A DNA stretch of 64,000 nt from DATMRS01 sp035566015 (GTDB lineage Bacteria; Pseudomonadota; Alphaproteobacteria; Sphingomonadales; Sphingomonadaceae), in NCBI GenBank assembly GCA_035566015.1, contig DATMRS010000020.1, forward strand, positions 248,001-312,000, read 5' to 3'. Shown piece by piece: positions 42,877-52,846 of the stretch; position 1 is the stretch's first letter; each line of letters opens with the position of its first letter. Below the pieces are notes generated by a model. It saw only the letters and a program-made list of their open reading frames with translations. It ran no database searches and was not told the DNA's origin. The position numbers and the translations under genes are program-made.

Positions 42877-43881
42877 TCAGGCCTTGCCCACCACGCTCTC
42901 GGGCAGGTCCTTGCCGAACACGCGCTGATAATATTCGGCCACCAGCGCGCGCTCCGCCTCGTCGCACTTGTTGAGGAACGACAGGCGGAAGGCGAAGCCC
43001 ACGTCGCCCAGGATCAGCGCGTTCTCGGCCCAGCTTATCACCGTGCGCGGGCTCATCACCGTGGAGATGTCGCCCGCGATGAAGCCCTGCCGGGTGAGGT
43101 CGGCCACCTTCACCATATTCTCGACGACCTTGCGCCCGTCAGGCTTGTCATATTCGCCCGACTTGGCGAGCACGATCTGCGCCTCGGTCGCCGCGGGCAG
43201 ATAGTTCAGCGTGACGACGATGTTCCAGCGGTCCATCTGCCCCTGGTTGATCTGCTGCGTGCCGTGATAGAGGCCGCTGGTGTCGCCCAGTCCCACCGTG
43301 TTGGCGGTGGCGAACAGGCGGAAATAGGGGTTGGGCCGGATCACTCTGTTCTGGTCGAGCAGGGTCAGCTTGCCCTCAGTTTCCAGCACGCGCTGGATCA
43401 CGAACATCACGTCGGGCCGCCCCGCATCATATTCGTCGAAGACGAGCGCGGTCGGCGTCTGCAGCGCCCAGGGCAGCAGGCCCTCGCGGAACTCCGTCAC
43501 CTGCTGGCCGTCGCGCAGCACGATCGCGTCGCGGCCGACCAGATCGATACGGCTGATGTGCGCGTCGAGATTGATGCGGATGCACGGCCAGTTCAGCCGC
43601 GCGGCCACCTGCTCGATATGGGTCGACTTGCCGGTGCCGTGATAACCCTGGATCATCACCCGGCGATTGTGCGCGAAGCCCGCCGCGATCGCGAGCGTGG
43701 TGTCGGGATCGAACACATAAGCGGGATCGAGATCGGGCACGCGCTCGTCCGCCTCGCTGAAGGCGGGCACTTCCATGTCCGAATCGATCCCGAACAGCTC
43801 GCGCACCTTCACCATCCGGTCTGGTGCATCGAGCACCGTGTCGGCGCGGCTGTCGGGTTGGACGTTGGGGAGATCGGCCAT
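42877..43881 (-). CDS. cobS: Aerobic cobaltochelatase subunit CobS
   Basis: 334 residues. AAA+ ATPase partner of CobT: Walker A GYHGTGKST, Walker B ALVFDEYDAG, sensor-1 region RLFATANTVGLGD. N-terminal MVKVRELFGIDSDMEVPAFS is typical. Length matches the family. Same operon as cobT; a J-domain gene lies upstream. Confidence 0.95.
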   Translation of the reverse strand: MADLPNVQPDSRADTVLDAPDRMVKVRELFGIDSDMEVPAFSEADERVPDLDPAYVFDPDTTLAIAAGFAHNRRVMIQGYHGTGKSTHIEQVAARLNWPCIRINLDAHISRIDLVGRDAIVLRDGQQVTEFREGLLPWALQTPTALVFDEYDAGRPDVMFVIQRVLETEGKLTLLDQNRVIRPNPYFRLFATANTVGLGDTSGLYHGTQQINQGQMDRWNIVVTLNYLPAATEAQIVLAKSGEYDKPDGRKVVENMVKVADLTRQGFIAGDISTVMSPRTVISWAENALILGDVGFAFRLSFLNKCDEAERALVAEYYQRVFGKDLPESVVGKA

Positions 43882-43902
43882 GGTTGTGCTTTCCGTGCTG
43901 AC

Positions 43903-44502
43903 TCAGGCGAAGGCGGGAGCGGATTTGAGTTGCGTATAAGCCGATATCACGTCCTGCAAAGCCTTCTCGTGGGATCGGTCGCCGCCATTGCGGTCGGGGT
44001 GGTAGCGGTGGACGAGATCGGCATAGCGCCGGCGCAGCGCCCGCCGGTCGGCATCGGCGCCGAGGCCGAGTACCTTCAGCGCCTTGCGGTCGCGATCGCT
44101 CAGCGGCTTGCCGTCAGTACGTTCGGATTTACGGAACTCGGCGAAACGCGCGCCGATCGCGTCCAGCGGATCGGTGAAGTCGGCCCAGCGCGGCCCCGGT
44201 GCATGCGCTGCGGTGCCGAAGGCGCGCGTCTCGCGCTCCCATCCGGCGAAGGGGCGCTGCGCATCGGCGATCTCATCGGGGCTCATCCCCGCAAAATAAT
44301 TATAGCGGTCGTTGAACGCGCGGACATGGTCGAGGCAGAACCAGCGCCACTGCCCCGGCCCGTCGGCGCGGTGCCCGTCCTCACCCGGCGCGCGGAACTC
44401 GCCCGGCTCCTCACAGCCGTCCTGCTCACACAGCCGCCCGCCCGCCTCCACGCGCCCGTGGAAGCGGCTGGACTTGCGTTTCGTCTGGTTGTCGGCGGCC
44501 AA
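43903..44502 (-). CDS. J-domain (DnaJ-like) protein
   Basis: 199 residues. C-terminal J domain, with HPD in LVHRYHPDRNGGDRSHEK, which stimulates Hsp70. The N-terminal half has a possible zinc site (LCEQDGCEEPGE and FCLDHVRAFN, Cys/Cys/Cys/His) and NYFAGMSPDEIADAQR. J domains at the C-terminus after such a region are common next to cobS in alphaproteobacteria. Divergent from bolA with a 38-bp gap. Confidence 0.88.
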   Translation of the reverse strand: MAADNQTKRKSSRFHGRVEAGGRLCEQDGCEEPGEFRAPGEDGHRADGPGQWRWFCLDHVRAFNDRYNYFAGMSPDEIADAQRPFAGWERETRAFGTAAHAPGPRWADFTDPLDAIGARFAEFRKSERTDGKPLSDRDRKALKVLGLGADADRRALRRRYADLVHRYHPDRNGGDRSHEKALQDVISAYTQLKSAPAFA

Positions 44503-44540
44503 GGCTGCTCCTCATGAGTCAAATCGGGTATATAGGGGCG

Positions 44541-44831
44541 ATGACCGATAAATTTACAGGCCCGGTGGCCGCTGAAATCGTCCGCCGGCTCACGGTCGCG
44601 CTTTCTCCCGTCCATCTCGACGTGATCGACGACAGCGAGCAGCATCGCGGCCATGCTGGCCATGACGCACGCGGCGAGAGCCATTTCACCGTCGAGATCG
44701 TGGCCGACGCCTTCGCCGGCAGGAACCGGGTCGCGCGGCAACGCCTCGTCAACGCCGCGCTCGCCGATCTGCTGGCCGACCGCGTTCACGCCCTCGCCAT
44801 CCGCGCGAAAACGCCATCGGAGGCCGCATGA
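44541..44831 (+). CDS. BolA-family protein
   Basis: 96 residues. The BolA fold: LSPVHLDVIDDSEQHRGHAG and SHFTVEIVADAFAGRNRVAR with conserved His and Ser, then RQRLVNAALAD. BolA proteins bind Fe-S clusters with monothiol glutaredoxins and affect cell shape. ATG 44541 keeps the usual start; overlaps the pirin gene by ATGA. Confidence 0.92.
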   Translation: MTDKFTGPVAAEIVRRLTVALSPVHLDVIDDSEQHRGHAGHDARGESHFTVEIVADAFAGRNRVARQRLVNAALADLLADRVHALAIRAKTPSEAA

Positions 44832-45733
44832 CCGAAGACGACGACATCTTCCTCCAGACGATCACACCCGCAACGCACGATCTCGGCGGCTTCAAGGTCC
44901 ACCGCACGCTGCCGTCGCGGCCGCGCACGATGGTCGGCCCCTTTATCTTCTTCGATCAGATGGGCCCTGCGCATCTCCCGCCCGGCACGGGAATGGACGT
45001 GCGCCCGCATCCGCACATCAACTTGGCCACCGTCACCTACCTCTTCACGGGCGCGATCGATCATCGCGATTCGCTGGGCACCTTCGCGACGATCAAGCCG
45101 GGCGCGGTGAATCTGATGACCGCCGGGCGCGGCATCGTCCATTCCGAACGCTCGCCCGCCGCCGAGCGGCCGGGCGGCCCGTCCCTGTCCGGCATCCAGA
45201 CCTGGCTCGCCTTGCCTGACGACATGGAGGAGATGGCGCCCGCCTTCGAACATGTCGCGCGCGCCGACCTGCCGCTCGTCGAGGCGCCCGGGGTTCGCGC
45301 CCATATCGTCATGGGCAGTCTGTGGGGCCGGACCGCGCCCACCACCTGCTACGCGCCCACCATCTATGCCGACATCGCGCTCGATCCCGGCGGCAGCCTG
45401 CCGATCGACGACGAGGCCGACGAGCGCGCCGTCTATGTCGCCAGCGGCGAGGCAAGCCTCGACAACCTGCCGCTCGATCCGATGACGCTCTATGTGCTGC
45501 GCCCCGGCGTCGCGGCGACCTTGCGCTCCGCGGCGGGCGGCCGGGTGATGCTCTGCGGCGGCGGCGCGTTCGCCACGCCGCGTCACGTCTGGTGGAATTT
45601 CGTCTCCTCCTCGCGCGACCGGATCAACGAGGCGAAGGAAGACTGGCGCGCCGGCCGCTTCCCCACCGTCCCCGGCGACGATAAGGAATATATCCCGCTT
45701 CCCGAGGTGCCCAAGACCGTCAGCTATCCCTGA
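44828..45733 (+). CDS. Pirin-family protein
   Basis: 301 residues. Two cupin domains; the metal site is in the first: PHPHINLATVTYLFTGAIDH supplies His ligands, and later GIVHSERSP. RTMVGPFIFFDQMGPAHLPP opens the protein. Pirins bind Fe and some oxidise quercetin. Translationally coupled to bolA (44828-44831). Confidence 0.93.
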   Translation: MTEDDDIFLQTITPATHDLGGFKVHRTLPSRPRTMVGPFIFFDQMGPAHLPPGTGMDVRPHPHINLATVTYLFTGAIDHRDSLGTFATIKPGAVNLMTAGRGIVHSERSPAAERPGGPSLSGIQTWLALPDDMEEMAPAFEHVARADLPLVEAPGVRAHIVMGSLWGRTAPTTCYAPTIYADIALDPGGSLPIDDEADERAVYVASGEASLDNLPLDPMTLYVLRPGVAATLRSAAGGRVMLCGGGAFATPRHVWWNFVSSSRDRINEAKEDWRAGRFPTVPGDDKEYIPLPEVPKTVSYP

Positions 45734-45915
45734 CCGCATTGCCCGATGCGCACGCCAAGCCTATGATCCGCTCACCCCGAGGCTGGGGGAGCCGTCCCGG
45801 CCACCAGCGGCGCCACGTCCATCGACCGGCGCCGCCGGGGCGGGGATACGGGCGTCGTCCATCCCCGCCGGGGTCCGCTTAAATCGCCACGCTCAAAAGT
45901 AGGCTAGCTTCTCTC

Positions 45916-46965
45916 TTATCCCCGCAACCACTCGATCCACGCGCCATGCGGATGGGCGCGCGCGAGGGTTTCGCTCGTGCCGTCGCCCGGCCAGTGCCGG
46001 ACGGTCAGCTCGTGGATGCCGAGGCTGCGGTCACCCTCATAGGAAACCCAGCCGAGCGGGCGCGCCGCCGTGGCCGCCGCGCCGGCCTTTGCCATTGCTG
46101 CCTCGATCCGCCGTTGCCCCTCAGGCGGCAGATATTGCCAGACGACGCTGTGCATCAGCACCCGTGTCACGCCTTCGGGCTGCGGCTCGGCCAGCCGCAT
46201 TTCCACCCAGTCGGCGGCGTCGCCCTGATCGAGTTGCGGCGGGCTGGCCAGCGCCAGTGTGATCGCGCGCTCGATTCGCGCCAGCCGGTCGAACTGATCG
46301 GGCCAGACATAAGCGAGCAGCCGGTCGGCCTGCCCCGGTGCGGTGAGGTCGATCGGCGCGATATCCACACCGCGCACACTTTCGATCCTCACTTCGGCGG
46401 CGGGCGGTGGCGGCCCGCGCCATTCGGGCGTGATGCGGATCGCCGCATCCTCCGGCCCCACCGTCACCCCGCCCAGATCGAAGCGGTAGCGGTCGATCAG
46501 CAGGTTCAGCCCCGCGCTCGATCCGATCTCCAGCAACTCGAAGCGCGGCCCGAACCGCTGCGCGAGCGAGAGCAGCCCGGCCATCAGCACGCCCGATCGC
46601 GCCGCCTCGTTCGTCTGCGGCGGCCCGTCGAGCCAGCGCACGATCTCCGCGTCATGCAGCGCCAGCGCCGCGTCGACTGCGTCGGCCACGATGTCAGGAT
46701 CGGTTTGTTCCCCACGATAGACCGGATCGAGCGCGCCGCCGCGTCCCGATCGGAACAGCGCATGGAACGGTCCCGCAAGCCGCAGCGGCAGTGCGTCGAT
46801 CAGCGGATCGCCCGCCCAATTGAGCGCGCGGCGGCCGGTCGCCGTCGTTTCGTCGAGCACGCTGGCCAGCGCAGTGCAGATGCGCCCCGTTACCGGCGCA
46901 CCACCCTTTTCGCAAAAGGCGGCCTGCCACAGAAGCGTGCGCCGGATCGTCTCGTGATTCGCCAT
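45916..46965 (-). CDS. DUF2332 family protein
   Basis: 349 residues. WQAAFCEKGGAPVTGRICTA opening, FELLEIGSSAGLNLLIDRYR (a methyltransferase-like motif I), then LAYVWPDQFDRLARIERAIT and VLMHSVVWQYLPPEGQRRIE. The fold is Rossmann-like but no substrate is known. The 182 bp upstream of its 3' end (45734-45915) hold no feature. Confidence 0.9.
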   Translation of the reverse strand: MANHETIRRTLLWQAAFCEKGGAPVTGRICTALASVLDETTATGRRALNWAGDPLIDALPLRLAGPFHALFRSGRGGALDPVYRGEQTDPDIVADAVDAALALHDAEIVRWLDGPPQTNEAARSGVLMAGLLSLAQRFGPRFELLEIGSSAGLNLLIDRYRFDLGGVTVGPEDAAIRITPEWRGPPPPAAEVRIESVRGVDIAPIDLTAPGQADRLLAYVWPDQFDRLARIERAITLALASPPQLDQGDAADWVEMRLAEPQPEGVTRVLMHSVVWQYLPPEGQRRIEAAMAKAGAAATAARPLGWVSYEGDRSLGIHELTVRHWPGDGTSETLARAHPHGAWIEWLRG

Positions 46966-47012
46966 GCGCCGGCATTGCCCTTGCCAGCGGCCCCAAGTAA
47001 AGCGCCCCGACC

Positions 47013-47678
47013 ATGGCCGATCCGATCATCCTCGCCATTCCCAAGGGCCGCATCCTCGAAGAGGCGCTGCCGCTGCTCGCGCGCGTCGGCATCGTGCCTG
47101 AGCCGGCCTTTGCCGACGAAGGCAGCCGCGCGCTGCGCTTTGCCACCAACCGGCCCGACATCGGTATTATCCGCGTGCGCGCGTTCGACGTGGCCACCTT
47201 CGTCGCCCACGGCGCGGCGCAGCTCGGCATCGTCGGCTCCGACGTGCTGATGGAGTTCGACTATTCGGAGCTGTATGCGCCGGTCGATCTCGACATCGGC
47301 CATTGCCGCCTGTCGATCGCCGAGCCGGTGGAAATGGCGAAAGGCGACGATGTGCGAAGCTGGAGCCATGTGCGCGTCGCCACCAAATATCCCAATCTCA
47401 CCCGCCGCCATTTCGAGGCGCGCGGCGTGCAGGCCGAATGCGTCAAGCTGAACGGCGCGATGGAGATTGCCCCCGCGCTCGGCCTGTCGAGCCGGATCGT
47501 CGATCTCGTCTCCTCGGGCCGCACGCTGAAGGAGAACGGGCTGGTCGAGGTGGAGGTGATCACTGAGGTGTCCGCCCGCCTGATCGCCAATCGCGCGGCC
47601 TACAAGACGCGCGCCGCAACGATCGCGCCGTTGATCGAGGGTTTCCGCCGGGCCGTGGGGGGCGCCGATGCCGCTTAG
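47013..47678 (+). CDS. hisG: ATP phosphoribosyltransferase, short form
   Basis: 221 residues. First step of histidine synthesis: ATP + PRPP to phosphoribosyl-ATP. ILAIPKGRILEEALPLLARV opening, GIVGSDVLMEF, VATKYPNLTRRHFEARG, and IVDLVSSGRTLKENGL (PRPP loop). It lacks the ACT-like regulatory domain, so it is the HisGS type that needs HisZ; hisZ is not in the window. Overlaps hisD by 11 bp. Confidence 0.96.
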   Translation: MADPIILAIPKGRILEEALPLLARVGIVPEPAFADEGSRALRFATNRPDIGIIRVRAFDVATFVAHGAAQLGIVGSDVLMEFDYSELYAPVDLDIGHCRLSIAEPVEMAKGDDVRSWSHVRVATKYPNLTRRHFEARGVQAECVKLNGAMEIAPALGLSSRIVDLVSSGRTLKENGLVEVEVITEVSARLIANRAAYKTRAATIAPLIEGFRRAVGGADAA

Positions 47679-48954
47679 GCTCGACAGCCGCGATTCCGGC
47701 TTTGCCGCCGCCTTCACCGCGCTGGTCGATGCGCGACGCGAGGCGGATGCCGACGTGCGCGCCGATGTCGCCGCGATCGTCGCCGCCGTGCGCGAAAAGG
47801 GCGACGCCGCGCTGACCGACTATACCAAGCGTTTCGATCGCCATGATCTCGACGGCACCGGCTGGCAGGTGAGCAGGGAGGAACGCCGTGCCGCGCTCGC
47901 CGGCCTCGCCCCCGAACTGCGCGGTGCGCTCGATCTCGCGGCGGCGCGCATCCGCGCCTATCATGCGGCTCAGAAGCCGGCGGACAGTGAGACAACCGAT
48001 AGCAGTGGCGTTCGCATGGGCGCGCGCTGGCGGGCGGTTGATGCGGCGGGGCTGTATGTCCCCGGCGGGCGGGCGGCCTATCCCTCCACCGTGCTGATGA
48101 ACGCGATCCCCGCCAGGGCCGCGGGCGTCGAGCGCCTCGTGATGGTGACGCCGACCCCCGATGGCGCGGTGAACCCGCTCGTTCTCGCCGCCGCCGAGAT
48201 TGCGGGCATCGATGAGGTGTGGCGTATCGGCGGCGCGCAGGCGATCGCCGCGCTTGCCTACGGCACCGGGCGCATCCGCCCGGTCGATGTCGTCGTCGGC
48301 CCCGGCAATGCCTGGGTGGCGGAGGCGAAGCGCCAGCTTTACGGCGTCGTCGGGATCGACATGGTGGCGGGTCCCTCCGAAATCGTCGTCGTCGCGGACG
48401 GCGCGAACGATCCGGCATGGATCGCCGCCGACCTGCTGAGTCAGGCCGAGCATGACCCGACCAGCCAGTCGATCCTGTTCACCGATTCGGCCGCCCTCGC
48501 CGATGCCGTGGCTGAGGCGGTCGAGACGCAGCTTGCGGAACTTGCCACCGGCGTCACCGCGCGAACGAGCTGGCAAGCGAACGGCGCGATCATCCTGCTC
48601 GGTTCGTTCGAGGAAGCGCCCGCGCTGATCGATCGGCTCGCGCCCGAGCATCTCCAGCTTGCGATCGACGCTCCCGATGCGCTGTTCGCCCGTGTCCGCC
48701 ACGCCGGATCGGTCTTCCTCGGCCGCCACACACCGGAAGCGGTGGGCGATTATGTCGGCGGGCCGAACCATGTCTTGCCCACGGGCCGCCGCGCGCGTTT
48801 CGCCTCGGGCCTCTCGGTGCTCGATTTCATGAAGCGGACGAGTTTCCTTGCCTGCGATCCCGGCTCGCTCGCCCGCGTCGGCCCCGCCGCCGTCGCATTG
48901 GCTGAGGCCGAGGGCCTGCCCGCGCACGCCGCATCGGTGGCAATCCGGCTATGA
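47668..48954 (+). CDS. hisD: Histidinol dehydrogenase
   Basis: 428 residues. Last two steps of histidine synthesis, NAD+- and Zn-dependent. LYVPGGRAAYPSTVLMNAIP, GAQAIAALAYGTGRIRPVDV, QAEHDPTSQSILFTDS (zinc ligands Gln/His) and APEHLQLAIDAPD are all present. Ends with an ATGA overlap with nusB, so hisG-hisD-nusB form one unit. Confidence 0.97.
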   Translation: MPLRLDSRDSGFAAAFTALVDARREADADVRADVAAIVAAVREKGDAALTDYTKRFDRHDLDGTGWQVSREERRAALAGLAPELRGALDLAAARIRAYHAAQKPADSETTDSSGVRMGARWRAVDAAGLYVPGGRAAYPSTVLMNAIPARAAGVERLVMVTPTPDGAVNPLVLAAAEIAGIDEVWRIGGAQAIAALAYGTGRIRPVDVVVGPGNAWVAEAKRQLYGVVGIDMVAGPSEIVVVADGANDPAWIAADLLSQAEHDPTSQSILFTDSAALADAVAEAVETQLAELATGVTARTSWQANGAIILLGSFEEAPALIDRLAPEHLQLAIDAPDALFARVRHAGSVFLGRHTPEAVGDYVGGPNHVLPTGRRARFASGLSVLDFMKRTSFLACDPGSLARVGPAAVALAEAEGLPAHAASVAIRL

Positions 48955-49403
48955 AGCGAAACGAACGCAGCCGCGCGCGCGCCGCCGCGCGCCTTGCCGC
49001 CTGCCAGGCGCTCTATCAGCGCGAGATGGAGGATACGCCGCTCCCCCGCCTGCTCGATGAGTTCCACCAGCATCGCCTCGGCAAGACGATCGAGGACGTG
49101 ACCTATGCCGAGGCCGACGTCGATTTCTTCGACGATCTCGTTCGCGGCGTCGATGCGCGCCAAGCCGAGATCGACGACGCGATCACCGCGAAGCTCGCCG
49201 CCGGCTGGACGCTCGACCGGCTCGACCGGCCGATGCGCCAGATATTGCGCGCCGGCACCTATGAACTAATCGCCCGCATCGACGTCCCTACCGCCACCGT
49301 CATCAGCGCCTATGTCGACGTCGCGGACGCCTTCTATGACCGGCGCGAGAAAGGCTTCGTCAACGGCCTCCTCGACGCGGTGGCGAAAGCGGTGCGGGGA
49401 TAG
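48951..49403 (+). CDS. nusB: Transcription antitermination factor NusB
   Basis: 150 residues. Binds boxA RNA with NusE during rRNA antitermination. N-terminal RARAAARLAACQALYQREME and C-terminal PTATVISAYVDVADAFYDRR, then EKGFVNGLLDAVAK, are the NusB blocks. Basic N-terminal arm intact. Overlaps hisD by ATGA. Confidence 0.95.
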   Translation: MKRNERSRARAAARLAACQALYQREMEDTPLPRLLDEFHQHRLGKTIEDVTYAEADVDFFDDLVRGVDARQAEIDDAITAKLAAGWTLDRLDRPMRQILRAGTYELIARIDVPTATVISAYVDVADAFYDRREKGFVNGLLDAVAKAVRG

Positions 49404-49489
49404 AGGTCGCCTTCGAACCTGCCGTCCTCCCCGCGCAAGCGGCGATCTATACACCCGCGTTTCGGCCTTTCTGCGCCGATAATGCTTAT

Positions 49490-49515
49490 AGATTCCCGCT
49501 GTCGCGGGAATGACG
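49490..49515. repeat. Dispersed palindromic repeat, single copy
   Basis: AGATTCCCGCTGTCGCGGGA followed by ATGACG, same ends as the 30.3-kb units, between nusB and thiL. Confidence 0.8.
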
Positions 49516-49578
49516 AATAAGATTTTACGCAACACCCGCCCCATGGTTGCTGCCGTCCCGGCGCGTTAAGGTGCGGGC

Positions 49579-50529
49579 ATGACCACCGAATCTGCCTTTG
49601 TTGCCGCCTTGCGTCCCTTGGCTGGACATCCCGCCGCGCGTGGGCTGGTGGACGATGCGGCGGTGCTCCCCGCCCCGCTGGGGCGCGACCTCGTGTTGAC
49701 GCACGACATGCTGGTCGAGGGCGTCCACTTCCTTCCTGGCGATCCGGCGGGTGACATCGCGTGGAAGCTTGTCGCGGTGAACCTCTCTGACCTTGCGGCG
49801 AAGGGTGCGCGGCCGCTGGGCGTGCTGATGGGCTGCGGGTTGGGCGACGATCCAGCGTGGGACGCTGCGTTCGTCGTGGGCCTGGGTCGCGCACTCGATC
49901 ATTTCGGCGTGCCTTTGCTCGGCGGAGACACGGTAGCAATGCCCGCCGGCGCGCCGCGCACGCTGGGGCTTACCGCGCTGGGCGAGGCGGCGCCCGGCCT
50001 CGCCCCCTCGCGCGCGGGCGCGCAGTCGGGTGATCGGCTCTGGATCAGCGGCACGATCGGCAATGCCGGGTTGGGGCTTGCCATCGCGCGCGGTGAGAGC
50101 GCCGGACCGCGCGTCCTCCTCAAAGCCTATCGCCTGCCGATGCCGCGCCTCGCCGCCGGGCGCGCGCTCGCCCCGCATGTCCACGCGATGGCAGATGTGT
50201 CGGACGGGCTGCTGCTCGATGCCGGCCGTCTCGCGGGTGCGAGCGGGCTCAGCCTCACGATTGATCTCGACGCCGTGCCACTTTCGGCCGAAGCGGCAGC
50301 GCTGGCCGGCACCGATCGCACCGCCCGGCTTGCCGCCGCCACCGCAGGGGACGACTATGAACTACTGTTCGCCGCGCCTGAGGAGGAGGGCCCGGCAATC
50401 GCGGCACTTGCCATCCTACTCAATCTCGCGCTCACCCCGATCGGCCGCTTTACCGAGGGGAAAGGCGTGACGCTGGAGGACCGCGAGGGGGCGGTGCCGC
50501 TCCCCGCCCGGCTCGGCTACGAGCATTAG
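49579..50529 (+). CDS. thiL: Thiamine-monophosphate kinase
   Basis: 316 residues. Last step of thiamine diphosphate synthesis. DDAAVLPAPLGRDLVLTHDM (Mg/ATP loop), AWKLVAVNLSDLAAKGARPL, GGDTVAMPAGAP and MADVSDGLLLDAGRLAGAS are the AIR-synthase-fold signatures. It probably has its own promoter, as it lies 175 bp after nusB. Confidence 0.95.
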   Translation: MTTESAFVAALRPLAGHPAARGLVDDAAVLPAPLGRDLVLTHDMLVEGVHFLPGDPAGDIAWKLVAVNLSDLAAKGARPLGVLMGCGLGDDPAWDAAFVVGLGRALDHFGVPLLGGDTVAMPAGAPRTLGLTALGEAAPGLAPSRAGAQSGDRLWISGTIGNAGLGLAIARGESAGPRVLLKAYRLPMPRLAAGRALAPHVHAMADVSDGLLLDAGRLAGASGLSLTIDLDAVPLSAEAAALAGTDRTARLAAATAGDDYELLFAAPEEEGPAIAALAILLNLALTPIGRFTEGKGVTLEDREGAVPLPARLGYEH

Positions 50530-50676
50530 CGCTCTGTTTTCGGACTTTGCGCCTCGACCCAGCCCGGCTTGCCAAACCGCGCGCCGCGCTTATGGTTCGT
50601 ACCCGAACCGTTCCGGTGCACATTTCGGCTTATGTTTCCAGCGTTCCGGCGACGGTATAACAGGGAAGGAGACCGG

Positions 50677-52779
50677 ATGCTCATCGTCTATCTCTCCATA
50701 GCCTGCGGCCTGATCGCCGTGCTCTATGGTATCGTTACCAGCCGGCAGGTGCTCGCCGCCTCCGCCGGCAATGCCCGGATGCAGGAAATCGCGAGCGCGA
50801 TACAGGAAGGCGCGGGCGCCTATCTCGCCCGCCAGTATCGCACCATCTTCATCGTCGGCGTGATCGTCGCCATCCTCGTCTTCGCTTTTCTCGGCCCCGT
50901 TTCGGCGGCGGGCTTCGTGTTGGGCGCGGTGTTGTCGGGCGTCACCGGCTTCATCGGGATGAACATCTCGGTGCGCGCCAATGTCCGCACGGCGGAGGCG
51001 GCGCGCGCCAGCCTGCAATCGGGACTGACGATCGCGTTCCGCGCGGGCGCGGTGACGGGCCTGCTGGTGGCGGGGCTCGCACTGCTCGCCATCTCGGTCT
51101 TCTTCTGGTTCCTGATCGGCCCCGGCGGCCATGGCGCGGGTGATCGCGTCGTCGTCGAGGCGCTCGTCGCGCTGGCCTTCGGCGCGTCGCTCATCTCGAT
51201 CTTCGCGCGCCTCGGCGGCGGCATCTTCACCAAGGCGGCCGATGTCGGCGCCGATCTCGTCGGCAAGGTGGAAGCGGGCATTCCCGAGGACGATCCCCGC
51301 AATCCCGCCACCATCGCGGACAATGTTGGCGACAATGTCGGCGACTGCGCGGGCATGGCGGCCGACCTCTTCGAAACCTATGTCGTGACGGTCGGCGTCG
51401 CGATGGTGACGATCGCGCTGCTGATCGGCGCGGGATCGCCGCTGCTACTGCCGCTCATGTCCCTGCCGCTGCTGATCGGCGGCGTGTGCATCATCACCTC
51501 GATCATCGGCACCTACATGGTGCGCCTCGGCTCCAGCCAGTCGATTATGGGCGCGCTCTACAAAGGCTTCTGGACGGCGGCGATACTGTCGATCTTCGCG
51601 ATCTTCGGCGCGGCTTATTATGCGCTGGTCGATATCAACCAGATCATCAGGACCACGACGGGGGCCAGCTTCCCGGCGATAAACCTGTTCTGGTCCAGCC
51701 TCGTCGGCCTTGCCGTCACCGGGCTGCTCGTCTGGATCACCGAATATTATACGGGCACCAACTTCCGCCCCGTGCGCAGCATCGCGCGCGCGTCGGAAAC
51801 GGGACATGGCACCAACGTCATCCAGGGCCTTGCCGTCAGCCTTGAATCGACCGCGCTGCCGACTTTGGTGATCGTGATCGGCATCATCGTCAGCTACCAG
51901 CTTGCCGGCCTGCTGGGCGTCGCCTTCGCGGCGACGGCGATGCTGGCGCTGGCGGGCATGGTCGTGGCGCTCGACGCTTACGGCCCCGTCACCGACAATG
52001 CGGGCGGCATCGCCGAGATGGCGGGCCTTGACGACAGCGTGCGCGACAAGACCGACGCGCTGGATGCGGTGGGCAACACCACCAAGGCCGTCACCAAGGG
52101 CTATGCGATCGGATCGGCGGCGCTCGCCGCGCTCGTCCTGTTCGGTGCCTATACGACCGACCTTACCCAGTTCTTCCCCGATCTGGCGGTCGATTTCTCG
52201 CTGTCCAACCCTTACGTCATCGTCGGCCTGCTGCTCGGCGCGCTGCTGCCTTATGTGTTCGGCGCGTTCGGCATGACGGCGGTGGGTCGCGCGGCGGGTT
52301 CGGTTGTCGAGGAGGTGCGCGCGCAGTTCCGCGACAATCCGGGCATCATGGAGGGGACGAGCCGCCCCAATTATGCCCGTACCGTCGATCTCGTCACCAA
52401 GGCGGCGATCAAGGAGATGATCGTCCCCTCGCTGCTGCCGGTGTTGACGCCGATCGTCGTCTATTTCGTCATCACCTGGGTGGCGGGTCAGGCGGACGGC
52501 TTCGCGGCATTGGGCGCTCTGCTCCTCGGCGTGATCGTCTCGGGGCTGTTCGTCGCGATCTCGATGACGTCGGGCGGCGGCGCGTGGGACAATGCCAAGA
52601 AATATATCGAGGACGGCAATCACGGCGGCAAAGGGTCTGACGCGCACAAGGCGGCCGTCACCGGCGACACGGTGGGCGACCCCTATAAGGACACCGCGGG
52701 CCCAGCGGTGAACCCCATGATCAAGATCACCAACATCGTCGCCCTGCTCCTCCTCGCTGCGCTCGCGCACGGGGGTTAA
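50677..52779 (+). CDS. hppA: Membrane-bound H+-translocating pyrophosphatase, K+-independent type
   Basis: 700 residues with about 16 membrane helices. Couples PPi hydrolysis to proton pumping. The catalytic region has DVGADLVGKVEAGIPEDDPR and NVGDNVGDCAGMAADLFETY. Lys470 in GNTTKAVTKG replaces the Ala of K+-dependent enzymes, the known marker of K+ independence. ATG 50677 with an AAGGAG ribosome site was preferred to an earlier GTG-type extension that adds an arginine-rich non-membrane start. A terminator follows. Confidence 0.96.
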   Translation: MLIVYLSIACGLIAVLYGIVTSRQVLAASAGNARMQEIASAIQEGAGAYLARQYRTIFIVGVIVAILVFAFLGPVSAAGFVLGAVLSGVTGFIGMNISVRANVRTAEAARASLQSGLTIAFRAGAVTGLLVAGLALLAISVFFWFLIGPGGHGAGDRVVVEALVALAFGASLISIFARLGGGIFTKAADVGADLVGKVEAGIPEDDPRNPATIADNVGDNVGDCAGMAADLFETYVVTVGVAMVTIALLIGAGSPLLLPLMSLPLLIGGVCIITSIIGTYMVRLGSSQSIMGALYKGFWTAAILSIFAIFGAAYYALVDINQIIRTTTGASFPAINLFWSSLVGLAVTGLLVWITEYYTGTNFRPVRSIARASETGHGTNVIQGLAVSLESTALPTLVIVIGIIVSYQLAGLLGVAFAATAMLALAGMVVALDAYGPVTDNAGGIAEMAGLDDSVRDKTDALDAVGNTTKAVTKGYAIGSAALAALVLFGAYTTDLTQFFPDLAVDFSLSNPYVIVGLLLGALLPYVFGAFGMTAVGRAAGSVVEEVRAQFRDNPGIMEGTSRPNYARTVDLVTKAAIKEMIVPSLLPVLTPIVVYFVITWVAGQADGFAALGALLLGVIVSGLFVAISMTSGGGAWDNAKKYIEDGNHGGKGSDAHKAAVTGDTVGDPYKDTAGPAVNPMIKITNIVALLLLAALAHGG

Positions 52780-52800
52780 AGCCTTCCTCACGGGAGCGGG

Positions 52801-52833
52801 ACCCCGTCCGGAGCGATCCGGGCGGGGTTTTTT
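52801..52833 (+). terminator. Rho-independent terminator of hppA
   Basis: ACCCCGTCCGG-AGCGA-TCCGGGCGGGGT then TTTTT, 22 bp after the hppA stop. Confidence 0.92.
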
Positions 52834-52846
52834 GAAGCCCCTATCT

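Noticed and set aside
39985..44517. 1510-codon open frame on the plus strand
   Set aside because: Antisense to SOUL, cobT, cobS and the J-domain gene; no domain, and it runs through the tandem repeat.
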